Below, in pieces: positions 27,240 to 35,782 of a DNA stretch of 64,000 bases; positions within the stretch are counted from its first letter, which is position 1, and every line of letters begins with the position of its first letter. Origin of the DNA: Murdochiella vaginalis (GTDB lineage: Bacteria > Bacillota > Clostridia > Tissierellales > Peptoniphilaceae). The position numbers and the translations under genes were made by a program. Under the pieces are notes generated by a model that saw only the letters and a program-made list of their open reading frames with translations, was not told where the DNA came from and did not search any database. Location of the stretch: positions 558,001 through 622,000 of the forward strand of contig NZ_LT632322.1 of assembly GCF_900119705.1 (NCBI RefSeq), written 5' to 3'.

Positions 27240-27990
27240 TTGAAGCGGGTCAATCGGTCGGGCAGCTATCTTGGGTGGCTTTACCCTTTCACCATTTGGC
27301 GGAGCTACCGCGCCCTGGCTAGAACTATAATTTGACTTCCATCAGGGTCGCGTACCCTGATGGAAGTCAAAATTTGGCGTTTACCAGGGACGGTGGACCC
27401 TGTCTGATGTTAAAATTCGTCGCTTATCAGGGACGGCAGGCCCTGTCTGGAGCTAAAATTAAGCATATATCAGGGTCGCCGGACCCTGTCTGGAGTTAAA
27501 ATTCGTCATTTGTCAGGGTTACGTACCCTGTCTGGAGTTAAAATTCGTCATTTGTCAGGGTCAACCGACCCTGTCTGGAGCTATAATTCGGCATTTAACA
27601 GGGTCAACCGACCCTGTCTGGAGCTATAATTCGGCGTTTATCAGGGCCGACCGACCCTGTCTGGAGCTGAAATTCGTCTTTTATCAGGGCCAGCCGACCC
27701 TGTCAGAATCCAAAATTCACCATTTATCAGGGTCGGCAGGCCCTGTCTAAAGCTAAAATTCGTCGTTTATCAGGGTCATGTACCCTGTCGGAAGCTACAA
27801 TACGCCGTTTATCAGGGTCGCCGGACCCTGTCTGGAGTTAAAATACGGCGTTTATCAGGGGCAGCGGGCCCTGTCTAAAACTATGATTCGTCGTTTATCA
27901 CGGGAGGCGGCCCAGTCTGGAGCTAGACTACACCATTTACCAGGGCCACGCACCATGGCTGAGAAACGAAACTCCTGTTTGCTAGGGTCG
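27240..27990 (+). repeat. Hairpin tandem repeat array 2 (about 16 units of 42-43 bp)
   Basis: The leader (about 27240-27340) resembles that of array 1: both contain TGAAGC[T/G]GGTCA and then GGCTT(T)ACCCTTTCACC. CAGGG or equivalent starts fall at 27343, 27385, 27428, 27471, 27514, 27556, 27599, 27642, 27685, 27728, 27771, 27813, 27856, 27899, 27941 and 27983. The stem CAGGG/CCCTG is nearly always kept while the loop varies (TCGCG, GACCGA, TCATGT, GCAGCG). The last two or three units are degenerate. Same orientation as array 1; both follow the 3' end of a plus-strand gene. From 27990 to 28255 nothing further was recognised. Confidence 0.92.
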
Positions 27991-28255
27991 TGCATACCGA
28001 AACCGTTCCTGGATGTACGCCAAAACTACTATTGCCGGGGACGCACGCTACGAATTCCATGCTGGAACGTATGATTTGTACATCCAACGATCGAATGAAG
28101 AAATTCGCCCTCCCTTTCCCATAACAAGAAAAAACCATTGACTCATTTGCACGATGCAGTCTACACTCTTTGGTAACCGAAATTCACAAAGCAAAGAAAT
28201 AAGACAATTTCCAAGCAGCAAATCCCTATATCAGGAAAAGGACAGGACAAAAACA

Positions 28256-28741
28256 ATGGAACAAGATTGTGCTATTAGAAATGAAAAAAAGGCCTTTCGA
28301 TATCGAGCAGCCGCCATTATCGTCGAAGACAATTGCGTGTTGTTTGCAGGAAATGAAGTAGATGATTATTTCTATTCTGTAGGGGGAGCCGTCCACATGG
28401 GAGAGACGGCCGAAGAAGCGGTGAAAAGAGAAGTTTTGGAAGAGACGGGCGTTTCCTATGAAGTGGATCATCTGGCGTTGATCCATGAGAATTTTTTCAT
28501 TGGCAGTTCCGGCTTGAAAGGCGTCGAGTTCCATGAGCTTGCCTTTTATTATTGGATGAAACCAATGGGCAAAAGAGTGTTTATGAGTCAAAGCCGTACC
28601 ATGTCCGGGGTGAAAGAGACGATGTATTGGATACCAATTGATGAACTGGATAAAGTTCATGCGTATCCATCGTTCATGAAAGAATTTCTTCAAACACCGC
28701 ATACAGGTGTTGCACATATTATTACGGATGAAAGGGTGTAA
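28256..28741 (+). CDS. Nudix hydrolase
   Basis: A 161-residue Nudix protein, hydrolysing a nucleoside diphosphate linked to another group. The complete Nudix box GAVHMGETAEEAVKREVLEE followed by TGV matches Gx5Ex7REUxEExGU. The N-terminal strand RYRAAAIIVEDNCVLFAG and the C-terminal helix pattern (MYWIPIDELDKV) are standard. ATG at 28256 follows AGGAC repeats; an in-frame start at 28154 would add 34 residues of non-conserved sequence and is less likely. The substrate cannot be deduced. Confidence 0.88.
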   Translation: MEQDCAIRNEKKAFRYRAAAIIVEDNCVLFAGNEVDDYFYSVGGAVHMGETAEEAVKREVLEETGVSYEVDHLALIHENFFIGSSGLKGVEFHELAFYYWMKPMGKRVFMSQSRTMSGVKETMYWIPIDELDKVHAYPSFMKEFLQTPHTGVAHIITDERV

Positions 28742-28852
28742 CGTTTCGTTTCAGAGGAAAGTATAACATGCTTCGCTTTGCTGGTATGATAGAGCAAAGA
28801 TATTGGATAGATACTAGAGGATGGGAAAGGTATTACAGTAACAGGTTACATC

Positions 28853-29602
28853 ATGATAATCGATAGCTACGATAAAGATACCGAGGCGGTTATAAGCCTA
28901 AAAGATTTCTACGGCGAAAAGAAAAAGGGAATCGAAAAATGTTTGATCACATTTTCAAAAAGCATACTGGACTATATGCTTGAACAGTTTGCATGCCAAG
29001 AAATCGGGAAGGTAAACTCTTGCAATGGCGCAATGCCGATATATAAAAGCGAATATAAAGGGCAAGAATTTGCCTTCTACTTATCGAGGATAGGATCCGC
29101 TCCGGCGTCTTCGCAATGTGTAGAAGTGAACTGGCTTACCGGTGCCAATCAATTTATTATGTTCGGCTCCTGCGGAAGTTTAGACAGGGAAAAGACTTTT
29201 GGAAAGTATATCATTCCGACTGAGGCCTATAGAGGTGAGGGGGCTTCTTATTATCATGCGGCTCCTTCCGACTATCTGACCATCCGTAACCACGATAAAG
29301 TGGAAGCGTTTTTTAAGAAAGTAAAAGCTCCCTATACGAAAGGCAAAGTCTGGACGACGGATGTGATGCTTCGGGAGACGCGCGGGCTTGTCGCAAAACG
29401 AAAGTCGGAGGGATGCATCGCCGTGGAGATGGAGCTTGCCGGGGTACAGGCGGCCTGTGATTTTTATGGATTTGAACTGTATCCTTTTCTCGAACCCGGA
29501 GATGTCTTAAATGAGAGTTCTTATGAAGTGGAGGGGCTTCCTCGTGCCAACCATGATATGCAAAAGCTCTATTTGGCGTTACAACTACTATTAGAGATAT
29601 AA
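28853..29602 (+). CDS. Nucleoside phosphorylase family protein
   Basis: A 249-residue PNP/UDP-phosphorylase-family protein, which would cleave a purine or pyrimidine nucleoside with phosphate to give base and ribose 1-phosphate. Visible family features are FYLSRIGSAPASSQCVEV, the glycine-rich FGSCGSL, RGEGASYYH, and the substrate-binding AVEMELAGVQAAC where the glutamate contacts ribose. The ribosome site before the ATG at 28853 is weak. It follows the Nudix gene by about 110 bp with a possible TATGAT -10 element between them. The specific nucleoside is unknown. Confidence 0.85.
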   Translation: MIIDSYDKDTEAVISLKDFYGEKKKGIEKCLITFSKSILDYMLEQFACQEIGKVNSCNGAMPIYKSEYKGQEFAFYLSRIGSAPASSQCVEVNWLTGANQFIMFGSCGSLDREKTFGKYIIPTEAYRGEGASYYHAAPSDYLTIRNHDKVEAFFKKVKAPYTKGKVWTTDVMLRETRGLVAKRKSEGCIAVEMELAGVQAACDFYGFELYPFLEPGDVLNESSYEVEGLPRANHDMQKLYLALQLLLEI

Positions 29603-29898
29603 AGAAGGGGACGCGAAAAGGATTGAAAGTAGGGGAGTCTTTTATTCCGATAAACAACCTTTTATTATTCCGATGAAGGGCAAAGAGACAAGTCGACTGG
29701 CGATTCCCCCACGCCGCCTACGTAAAAATCAGAGCCGCGCCGCGATGGCCTTCGACAATGCGGAATAGGCAGCGTAAGAATCGATGCCGTTACAGAAAAC
29801 GGTGGGCACGAATTTGCCTTGTGATGGTTCTTTATTATATCGTTGAAATCGACTCAAGGTTCGCCGGAGCCTTGAGCCGATTGTTAACGTCGGGCTTG
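29603..29898. other. Intergenic region after the phosphorylase gene
   Basis: About 300 bp. On the minus strand, 29729-29830 read out as a plausible protein tail (GKFVPTVFCNGIDSYAAYS and on), possibly the end of a lost gene. The pair CTCAAGG/CCTTGAG near 29852-29876 could form a hairpin after the minus-strand permease gene, but no U-tract follows. Nothing else is supportable. Confidence 0.3.
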
Positions 29899-30663
29899 TC
29901 AACGCATTTCCTTTTTTCCAAAAGAGGTTATGGAAATCCAAAATACGAATAGAAAAAGGAGAACAGCACACGGCAAAAACGGAACAAGGGAAAAGCTGTT
30001 GTGAATTCCCGTTGTCGTAAAAGCATGCAAAGAGCAAGTAACCAAGTAACCACTGTAACAATACGGATAGGCGAACCAAAGCGGCGTATTGGCCATTAAG
30101 ATGCTGGGAAGGACAAGAAGGATATTCAACCCGATGGTCACGAAGGCCTTATCAGAAAGAACCGTAATCGCCCACATGATCGTTAGGCTCGGAATCATGG
30201 TAAAAAAGAGCGCACAACACCATTTCAGTACATACAGCACTGGAAGAGGCTCGATAATTCCTGAGCTGGCGGCTGCAAAAAGTCCGGCTATCACAAAGAC
30301 GACAAGAAATACGATGATCTCCATAAGTAGATATGATACCAGCACACAAAATTTGGCGGCAGAAAGCGAATGTCGGCTAATTGGCAATGCCAACATCTTT
30401 AGCATCCCATTATTCTCGGCTTCCCGTCCTGCAAGCATCACGCAAATGACAATCATGCTGAGCGGAAGCAGATAATACGAATAGAGTAGGGCACTTTGAA
30501 TAAACATAGCCGCCCATGCGTTGGTATATTCCGGAGTAAAGTACCTGTGAAGACTTGCCACGCCCGACACGATCACAAGCAGAGGGGCAACAAAAAGCAA
30601 AGGCAGTATTTTACTTCTCTTGACTTTCAAAAATTCGATTTTCAACAGTTCAAAAAAGTGCAT
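29899..30663 (-). CDS. ABC-2 type permease, second subunit (peptide-antibiotic resistance type)
   Basis: A 254-residue integral membrane protein with six hydrophobic segments and the typical N-terminal FFELLKIEFLKVKRSKILPL of ABC-2 permeases in LanFEG/CprABC/Bcr-type transporters, which expel lantibiotics or bacitracin-like peptides from the membrane. It ends with the basic tail SFGKKEMR. It is the third gene of a minus-strand operon (ATPase, permease, permease), 12 bp after the preceding permease. The divergent two-component system is the likely regulator. Confidence 0.82.
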   Translation of the reverse strand: MHFFELLKIEFLKVKRSKILPLLFVAPLLVIVSGVASLHRYFTPEYTNAWAAMFIQSALLYSYYLLPLSMIVICVMLAGREAENNGMLKMLALPISRHSLSAAKFCVLVSYLLMEIIVFLVVFVIAGLFAAASSGIIEPLPVLYVLKWCCALFFTMIPSLTIMWAITVLSDKAFVTIGLNILLVLPSILMANTPLWFAYPYCYSGYLVTCSLHAFTTTGIHNSFSLVPFLPCAVLLFLFVFWISITSFGKKEMR

Positions 30664-30675
30664 TCTACGCCCTCC

Positions 30676-31401
30676 TTATTCATAGTGTAGGTGCGCAGCG
30701 GTCCATAATCCGGAAACGAAAAACAGAACGGTTTCGATCACGGATAGGAGAGCAATTACCCTGTCGGGCCGCGCACTCATGGCAACTGCAGGTTTTAGCA
30801 TTACAACAAAAGGAGATGCCATAACAAGTAGACAGTCGGACGAAGCTAACGCCATGCTGCTTAAAAAACCTACGACGCCAATTCCCAGCGGTATCCAAAT
30901 ATTTTCAAATTGTGATGATACCAAAAGCATAAAGGCCAATACCGGCATGGACGTAATAAAGGAATAGCCTGTAAACGATAGCAGGGCACGGGCCTCAAAT
31001 GTGCCTTGCGGTAAAACGGTTAGCCCGATTTTTGCCAGTGCGAGATTTTGAAGGCCAACCGCCAGAAGCAGCAAAACGGTCATCAGCAAAAATTTGCATA
31101 GATACATCGTTGAAACGTGCATAGGCAGCATATACATTTTTTTTATGGCATTGCCTTTCCATTCCATGTTGTATTGTATGCAGGCTACGACGATAAGAGC
31201 GAACATATTAAATACCACAATCATGCCGTATAGTTGTGTAAGAAGCATATCCATAGGTGCAAGAGGCAGATGTAATAAAGCATCTTTTCGCACTATGAAA
31301 TTTATACATGCGTAGACCGCTCCTAGGATGCCTGCAGCGATCATGATAGGAATAAAGCCTGTTCGCTTGCATTTTCGAAGTTCGATTACAAGAGTTCTCA
31401 T
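30676..31401 (-). CDS. ABC-2 type permease, first subunit (peptide-antibiotic resistance type)
   Basis: A 241-residue membrane protein with about six helices and an N-terminal MRTLVIELRKCKRTGFIPIM motif of the SpaE/MutE/CprB-like permeases. Its ATG overlaps the stop of the upstream ATPase gene by four bases (31398-31401), so the products are made in stoichiometry. Together with the next permease it would form the membrane part of a heterodimeric lantibiotic-type immunity transporter. Confidence 0.82.
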   Translation of the reverse strand: MRTLVIELRKCKRTGFIPIMIAAGILGAVYACINFIVRKDALLHLPLAPMDMLLTQLYGMIVVFNMFALIVVACIQYNMEWKGNAIKKMYMLPMHVSTMYLCKFLLMTVLLLLAVGLQNLALAKIGLTVLPQGTFEARALLSFTGYSFITSMPVLAFMLLVSSQFENIWIPLGIGVVGFLSSMALASSDCLLVMASPFVVMLKPAVAMSARPDRVIALLSVIETVLFFVSGLWTAAHLHYE

Positions 31402-32162
31402 AGTTTTGCCCTCTGCTTGCTGGCGGCATTATCTTTCTCAATCATGGATAGGAACATCTCCTCCAAATTATCCGTTGCAAACCCGGATTGCAGGGCATGT
31501 TGACGTAGTTGTTCCAGACTACCTTCGAATAACAAGCGCCCGTGATTCAGTATTCCGACGTCATCTGCCATCAGCTCGATTTCCGATAGCATGTGAGAAG
31601 AAATCAGGATGGTACAATCGTAAAGATCCGGCAAGGATGTAATCAGGTTTCGAATCTCGTGTATGCCGGACGGATCTAGGCCATTTGTCGGCTCATCCAA
31701 AATTAAAATCGGCGGTCTGCCAAGCAATGCCCCGGCGAGTCCTAGCCGCTGTTTCATGCCCAAAGAATAGTGCTTTGCAAGACGATCGCCAAACTCGGAA
31801 AGACGTACTAGTTCTAAGGCATCTTCCACAGCACTTTGTGGTAATCCTAAAATACGACGGATGATGTCAAGATTTTCTCGTCCGGTCAGATTGGCATAGA
31901 ATGACGGCGACTCAATAAACGAGCCGATTTCTTTTAAAATGGATATGCGATCTTTCGGGAACTGTTTCCCATCGATGGTAAAGTTTCCTTTTGTGGGAGC
32001 GGTCAGCCCTAAGAGCATTTTCATGGTAGTCGATTTTCCGGCTCCATTCGGACCAAGAAAACCGTAAATGCTGCCTTTCCGAATATGCAGCGAAATTGCA
32101 TTGACCGCAACAAAAGATTTGTATTTTTTTGTTAGATGTTCGGTTGTGACAATATGGTTCAT
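31398..32162 (-). CDS. ABC transporter ATPase (lantibiotic/bacitracin resistance type)
   Basis: A 254-residue ATPase with Walker A GPNGAGKST, the Q-loop region, signature SLGMKQRLGLA (the LGMKQR variant typical of BcrA/LanF ATPases), Walker B PILILDEPTNGLDP and the H-loop in SSHMLSE. ATG at 32162 follows AAAGGAGATATTGCT; the annotated longer frame is not needed. Two ABC-2 permeases follow in the same operon. The order ATPase-permease-permease next to a response regulator and kinase recalls cprABC-cprRK of Clostridioides difficile. Three helically phased CCTTAC repeats upstream are probable response-regulator boxes. Confidence 0.9.
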   Translation of the reverse strand: MNHIVTTEHLTKKYKSFVAVNAISLHIRKGSIYGFLGPNGAGKSTTMKMLLGLTAPTKGNFTIDGKQFPKDRISILKEIGSFIESPSFYANLTGRENLDIIRRILGLPQSAVEDALELVRLSEFGDRLAKHYSLGMKQRLGLAGALLGRPPILILDEPTNGLDPSGIHEIRNLITSLPDLYDCTILISSHMLSEIELMADDVGILNHGRLLFEGSLEQLRQHALQSGFATDNLEEMFLSMIEKDNAASKQRAKL

Positions 32163-32201
32163 AGCAATATCTCCTTTCATGGAGATAGGATATGGCACTA
32201 A

Positions 32202-32242
32202 CCTTACGACAAGATTCTCTCTTCCTTACATCTACCTTACAT
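32202..32242. promoter_or_regulatory. Phased direct repeats, probable response-regulator boxes
   Basis: CCTTACGA (32202-32209), CCTTACAT (32224-32231) and CCTTACAT (32235-32242) are spaced 22 and 11 bp apart, placing them on one face of the helix, as OmpR-family dimers require. They lie between the divergent ABC operon and response-regulator gene. Confidence 0.6.
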
Positions 32243-32306
32243 TGGCCAAGGAAGGCAAAAAAAATGTCTATTTACATGGCATAATATAGGAAAAGGAGGA
32301 TGTATC

Positions 32307-33014
32307 ATGAATTCCGATGGCTATTTGCTGCAAAAAAATATCCTGCTAGTGGATGATGAACAGGAACTTTTAGATATGGTCGTTTCCATCCTGAACGAAT
32401 ACGGATTTCATCATATACGGACTGCTAAAAGCATGAAAGAGGCAATCCAAGTGATACAAAAATACCGTCCGGAATTTTCTATCTTAGATGTGATGCTTCC
32501 GGATGGAAGCGGCTTTGCTCTCATGGAGCAGATAAAACGATATAGCGATTGTCCTATTTTGCTTCTTACCGCTTGTGGAGAAGAGCACGATCTGTTTAAA
32601 GGGTTCGCCTTGGGCGCGGATGATTATATTGTTAAGCCATTTCTTCCCAAAGAATTGCTGTTTCGTATCATGGCAATTTTACGGAGAAGTTACAAAGGGG
32701 AAAGCCCGGTCGTGAAACTGAAATACAGTCAGATTAATTTTTCCGCGGCGGAAGTCATAAAAGATAACGAACATATTCCATTGACGGCAAAGGAGCATGA
32801 CGTGCTTTCCGTTCTGCACCGAAACGCAGGGCGTATTATAACGATGGATGCATTGTGTGAGGCGGCATGGGGAGATAATCCATTTGGATATGAGAATTCA
32901 TTAATGGCACATATACGACGTATTAGAGAAAAAATAGAACGAAATCCTTCACAGCCCGTTTCGCTGATTACCGTCAAGGGATTAGGATACAAGCTGATTG
33001 TGGAGGAGAAGTAG
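32307..33014 (+). CDS. OmpR-family response regulator
   Basis: A 235-residue regulator: receiver domain with acidic pocket LLVDDEQ, phosphoacceptor Asp in SILDVMLPDGSG, switch Thr in LLTACG and Lys in DDYIVKPF; then a winged-helix output domain (LTAKEHDVLSVLHRNAGRII ... HIRRIREKIERNP ... TVKGLGYKL). ATG at 32307 follows AAAGGAGGATG. The kinase gene begins one base after its stop. Upstream phased CCTTAC repeats are likely its own targets, controlling the divergent peptide-resistance transporter. Confidence 0.93.
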   Translation: MNSDGYLLQKNILLVDDEQELLDMVVSILNEYGFHHIRTAKSMKEAIQVIQKYRPEFSILDVMLPDGSGFALMEQIKRYSDCPILLLTACGEEHDLFKGFALGADDYIVKPFLPKELLFRIMAILRRSYKGESPVVKLKYSQINFSAAEVIKDNEHIPLTAKEHDVLSVLHRNAGRIITMDALCEAAWGDNPFGYENSLMAHIRRIREKIERNPSQPVSLITVKGLGYKLIVEEK

Positions 33015-33015
33015 T

Positions 33016-34464
33016 ATGACAAGCATACCGAAGCTTATACATCGTTTTGTTGGCATTTTTTTGCTCGGTTCCGTATGCATCGTCGTATTAAATGTCATTG
33101 CATTTATTGTACTTATGGCTAACAATGTTCCCGATAAAGAGGCCTCTCCTTACAACATAGCAAGAGAAACCGGAGCAGCTTTGCAATTGTCCGCAGACGG
33201 CAAGTACGTTTTATCCGAAAAAATATCTTCGATTTTGACCGATTCCGGCGCATGGGCGATTTTGATTGATAATGCGACACACCAAGTCCTATGGAAAACG
33301 CCAAATGTTCCGGCGACGATTCCGGATCGCTATAAAGTGTCCGATATCGCTGATTTAAGCGTGGGCTATCTTAACGGCTATCCCACATATACAGGCGACC
33401 ATGCACAGGGAGTAGTCGTCCTAGGATTTCCCAAAACAAGCTTTTGGAAACATACACAACCCAGTTGGAAGTACAGCCTTATTTCGCATTTTCCACAGAT
33501 GGCTCTCAGTGTGCTCGGTATTAATGTTTTATTCCTTCTGGGAATCTATTTACTGGCAAATATAAAGCTTCTTAAGTCCATCAATCCGATTACCAAGGGA
33601 ATACAGAACTTATCCGATGGAAAGCGCGTGCATCTTCCAGAAACAGGAACGCTTTGCGAAATATCCGCCCATATTAATGCCGCCTCCGACATCTTGCAGA
33701 AACAAAAAGAGCAATTACGAAAAAAGGAGATGGCACGGGTAAATTGGATCGCAGGGGTTTCCCATGATATTAGGACCCCGCTATCCATGGTTATGGGGTA
33801 TGCTGGACAATTGGAAAATTCTCCTCGGCTTTCAGAAGCCGAACGTAAAAAAGCAACGAGGATTATAAAGCAAAGTGAGCGAATGAAGAATTTGATTCAG
33901 GATCTGAATCTGGCTTCCAAGCTCGAGTATACGATGCAGCCCATTCAGAAAAAAGAAGAAAACATAGTTGCCGTCGTTCGTCAGGTTGTTGTGGATTTTA
34001 TGAACATGGGTATGCCGGAGGGCTTTTCCATACAATGGGAGACAGATGAGGAATTGACCGTTTGTAATAGCAACGTAGATAAAGTTCTACTAAAACGAGC
34101 TGTCGCAAATCTCATACAAAACAGCATCATCCATAATGAAAACGGGTGTACGATCTATGTATCCGTTTCTGTGCATCAGTGCCAAAGCATTATCCGTGTT
34201 GCGGATGACGGCATAGGGGTTTCCGATGAAATATTGGAACAACTGAATCATACGCCGCACTATATGCTCTGTGATACCGGCACTTCCGAACAACGACATG
34301 GCTTGGGGTTGTTGATTGTACGGCAGATTGTCGATGCGCATAATGGTACGGTTGCCATAAAAAAAAGCGAATGCGGTGGTTTTCTTGTTACTATCACTAT
34401 ACCGATTGATGAGCACGGAGCCACTTTTAAGGAGGAAAAACAATGGGAAGAACGATCAAAGTGA
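33016..34464 (+). CDS. Sensor histidine kinase
   Basis: A 482-residue membrane kinase. Two helices (about residues 12-38 and 165-188) bracket an extracytoplasmic sensor domain of about 125 residues, so it can detect a ligand outside, unlike the short-loop BceS kinases. The H-box is GVSHDIRTPLSMVMG, the N-box NLIQNSIIHNEN, with G1 VADDGIGV and G2 HGLGLLIV. ATG at 33016 follows GGAGGAG one base after the response regulator stop. It overlaps the SIMPL gene by 22 bases, so three proteins are co-translated. Likely signal: a cationic antimicrobial peptide, inferred from the neighbouring transporter. Confidence 0.93.
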   Translation: MTSIPKLIHRFVGIFLLGSVCIVVLNVIAFIVLMANNVPDKEASPYNIARETGAALQLSADGKYVLSEKISSILTDSGAWAILIDNATHQVLWKTPNVPATIPDRYKVSDIADLSVGYLNGYPTYTGDHAQGVVVLGFPKTSFWKHTQPSWKYSLISHFPQMALSVLGINVLFLLGIYLLANIKLLKSINPITKGIQNLSDGKRVHLPETGTLCEISAHINAASDILQKQKEQLRKKEMARVNWIAGVSHDIRTPLSMVMGYAGQLENSPRLSEAERKKATRIIKQSERMKNLIQDLNLASKLEYTMQPIQKKEENIVAVVRQVVVDFMNMGMPEGFSIQWETDEELTVCNSNVDKVLLKRAVANLIQNSIIHNENGCTIYVSVSVHQCQSIIRVADDGIGVSDEILEQLNHTPHYMLCDTGTSEQRHGLGLLIVRQIVDAHNGTVAIKKSECGGFLVTITIPIDEHGATFKEEKQWEERSK

Positions 34465-35102
34465 CCGGAAAGGGCAGCCTTTCGGTTAAGCCGGATACCA
34501 TTTGCTTGGCTATCGAGGCGGAGGGCGTTTACTCGGATTATGAAAAAACGATACAAGAATCCGCAGACCAGACAAAAGTATTGAAGGAATCCTTGGAAAA
34601 ATCCGGTCTTTTCGGAAAGGATCTCAAAACAAAACATTTTTCCATTCAATCCGAATATGAAAGCTATCGGGACAAGAACGATGACTATAAGAGAAGATTT
34701 ATAGGCTATAAGTTTGAACATCATACCGAAATTACGTTTCCCAATGACAATCGACAGCTCGGTCGCACACTGTATGCACTGTCTCATTGTCCCGTGGAAG
34801 TCGAATTTACCATCCATTACACCGTCTCCCATCCGGAGGATGTTAAAAACGAGCTTCTTAAGAAAGCCGTTGCCGATTCTCGAGCGAAAGCGGAGATTTT
34901 GGCCGAGTCCGCAGGGGTGAAACTGGGAGAGATTGAACGCATTGATTATTCATGGGGAGAGTTACAAATCGTTTCGCACCCTGTTGAGGGGTTCATGACA
35001 AAATCCTTACTTGCCACACCCGACGACTCTTACGACATCGATATTGAAGCGGACGATATTGATGTGGATGACACCGTGACGATCGAATGGAGCATGGAAT
35101 AG
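34443..35102 (+). CDS. SIMPL domain-containing protein
   Basis: A 219-residue SIMPL (DUF541) protein. It begins with the family's TIKVTGKGSLSVKPDTICLAI and contains YEKTIQESADQTKVLKESLE and AVADSRAKAEILAESAGVKLG. There is no signal peptide, so it is probably cytoplasmic. Family members form ring-like oligomers or act in kinase-adaptor roles, but no general function is fixed. It overlaps the kinase gene, with AAGGAGG inside the kinase coding sequence, which suggests a role with the two-component system; this fusion into a peptide-resistance operon is unusual. Confidence 0.85.
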   Translation: MGRTIKVTGKGSLSVKPDTICLAIEAEGVYSDYEKTIQESADQTKVLKESLEKSGLFGKDLKTKHFSIQSEYESYRDKNDDYKRRFIGYKFEHHTEITFPNDNRQLGRTLYALSHCPVEVEFTIHYTVSHPEDVKNELLKKAVADSRAKAEILAESAGVKLGEIERIDYSWGELQIVSHPVEGFMTKSLLATPDDSYDIDIEADDIDVDDTVTIEWSME

Positions 35103-35187
35103 AAAGGGCTGGCGCGCATTGACATTGCGCATTGGCTTTTAGGAAAAGAAGAGTAAAAAATCTCTTTTACGCGTTCATGTTATTCTA

Positions 35188-35204
35188 CGTTGCTTGTAGC
35201 AACG
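35188..35204. promoter_or_regulatory. Palindrome upstream of the XRE regulator gene
   Basis: CGTTGCTTGTAGCAACG is a perfect inverted repeat with six-base arms and a five-base centre, 51 bp before the start codon; a possible operator for the regulator itself. Its spacing differs by one base from the Crp/Fnr-type sites in this window. Confidence 0.45.
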
Positions 35205-35255
35205 GCCTGTCGTTCTTACACTGAGGATAACAACGAAAGAAAGGTGGTTATACTT

Positions 35256-35771
35256 ATGTTGAGCGATAACATTCGATCGATCAGAAAATCGAAAGGGCTG
35301 TCACAAGAGGAATTTGCGATCAAGCTATACGTGGTAAGACAGACTGTGTCCAAAGGGGAGAGGGGCCTATCGGTTCCCGACTCCGAAATGCTGATCCATA
35401 TCTCAGAAATTCTCGAAACACCTGTGAGCGTTTTACTCGGTGAAACGAAGACGGAGACCGAGGAACCGCTTCATGATTTGAACGTCATTTCTGAAAAACT
35501 GGAAGTCATTAACCTGCAGCTGGCACGCGCCAAGGAAGCGAAACGAAGAGTTTTACATGGGCTGTTTATCACATTCGGTGTGCTCCTTGTGCTCATCGCT
35601 GCCGTTTTGATTGCGAAAGAGAGTTCCTATTTGCAATGGAATTTCCATGATCCGGAAACGGCAGTCGTCGGCACATTCCTTCATGCGTTTGAATGGCTCT
35701 TCGTCCGATTGGCTCCGGTTGCTTTCATCGGAGCGGTTGTTGGGATTCTATTAACAAAACCGAGGAAGTAA
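35256..35771 (+). CDS. XRE-family regulator with two membrane helices
   Basis: A 171-residue protein with an N-terminal HTH_XRE domain (NIRSIRKSKGLSQEEFAIKL) and two C-terminal hydrophobic helices (residues about 105-128 and 145-167), a common membrane-bound regulator type in Bacillota. The stretch VRQTVSKGERGLSVPDSEML has Gly where most relatives have Trp (SKWERG); TGG to GGG is one base. This residue is in the hydrophobic part of the DNA-binding domain, so binding might be impaired. ATG at 35256 follows AAAGGTGG. The ROK gene downstream is convergent. Confidence 0.85.
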   Translation: MLSDNIRSIRKSKGLSQEEFAIKLYVVRQTVSKGERGLSVPDSEMLIHISEILETPVSVLLGETKTETEEPLHDLNVISEKLEVINLQLARAKEAKRRVLHGLFITFGVLLVLIAAVLIAKESSYLQWNFHDPETAVVGTFLHAFEWLFVRLAPVAFIGAVVGILLTKPRK

Positions 35772-35782
35772 GAACGCTTAAC

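Noticed and set aside
27310-27990. Array 2 as a CRISPR locus or as coding tandem repeats
   Set aside because: No unique spacers. The period is not a multiple of three, and frames are full of stops.
29729-30079. Minus-strand 116-codon frame overlapping the permease gene
   Set aside because: Most of it is the wrong frame of the permease; only the last 35 codons look protein-like and they lack a start.
35188-35204. Third Crp/Fnr-type site
   Set aside because: Half-sites are the same but spacing is N7, not N6, and the neighbouring gene is an XRE regulator; more likely its own operator.
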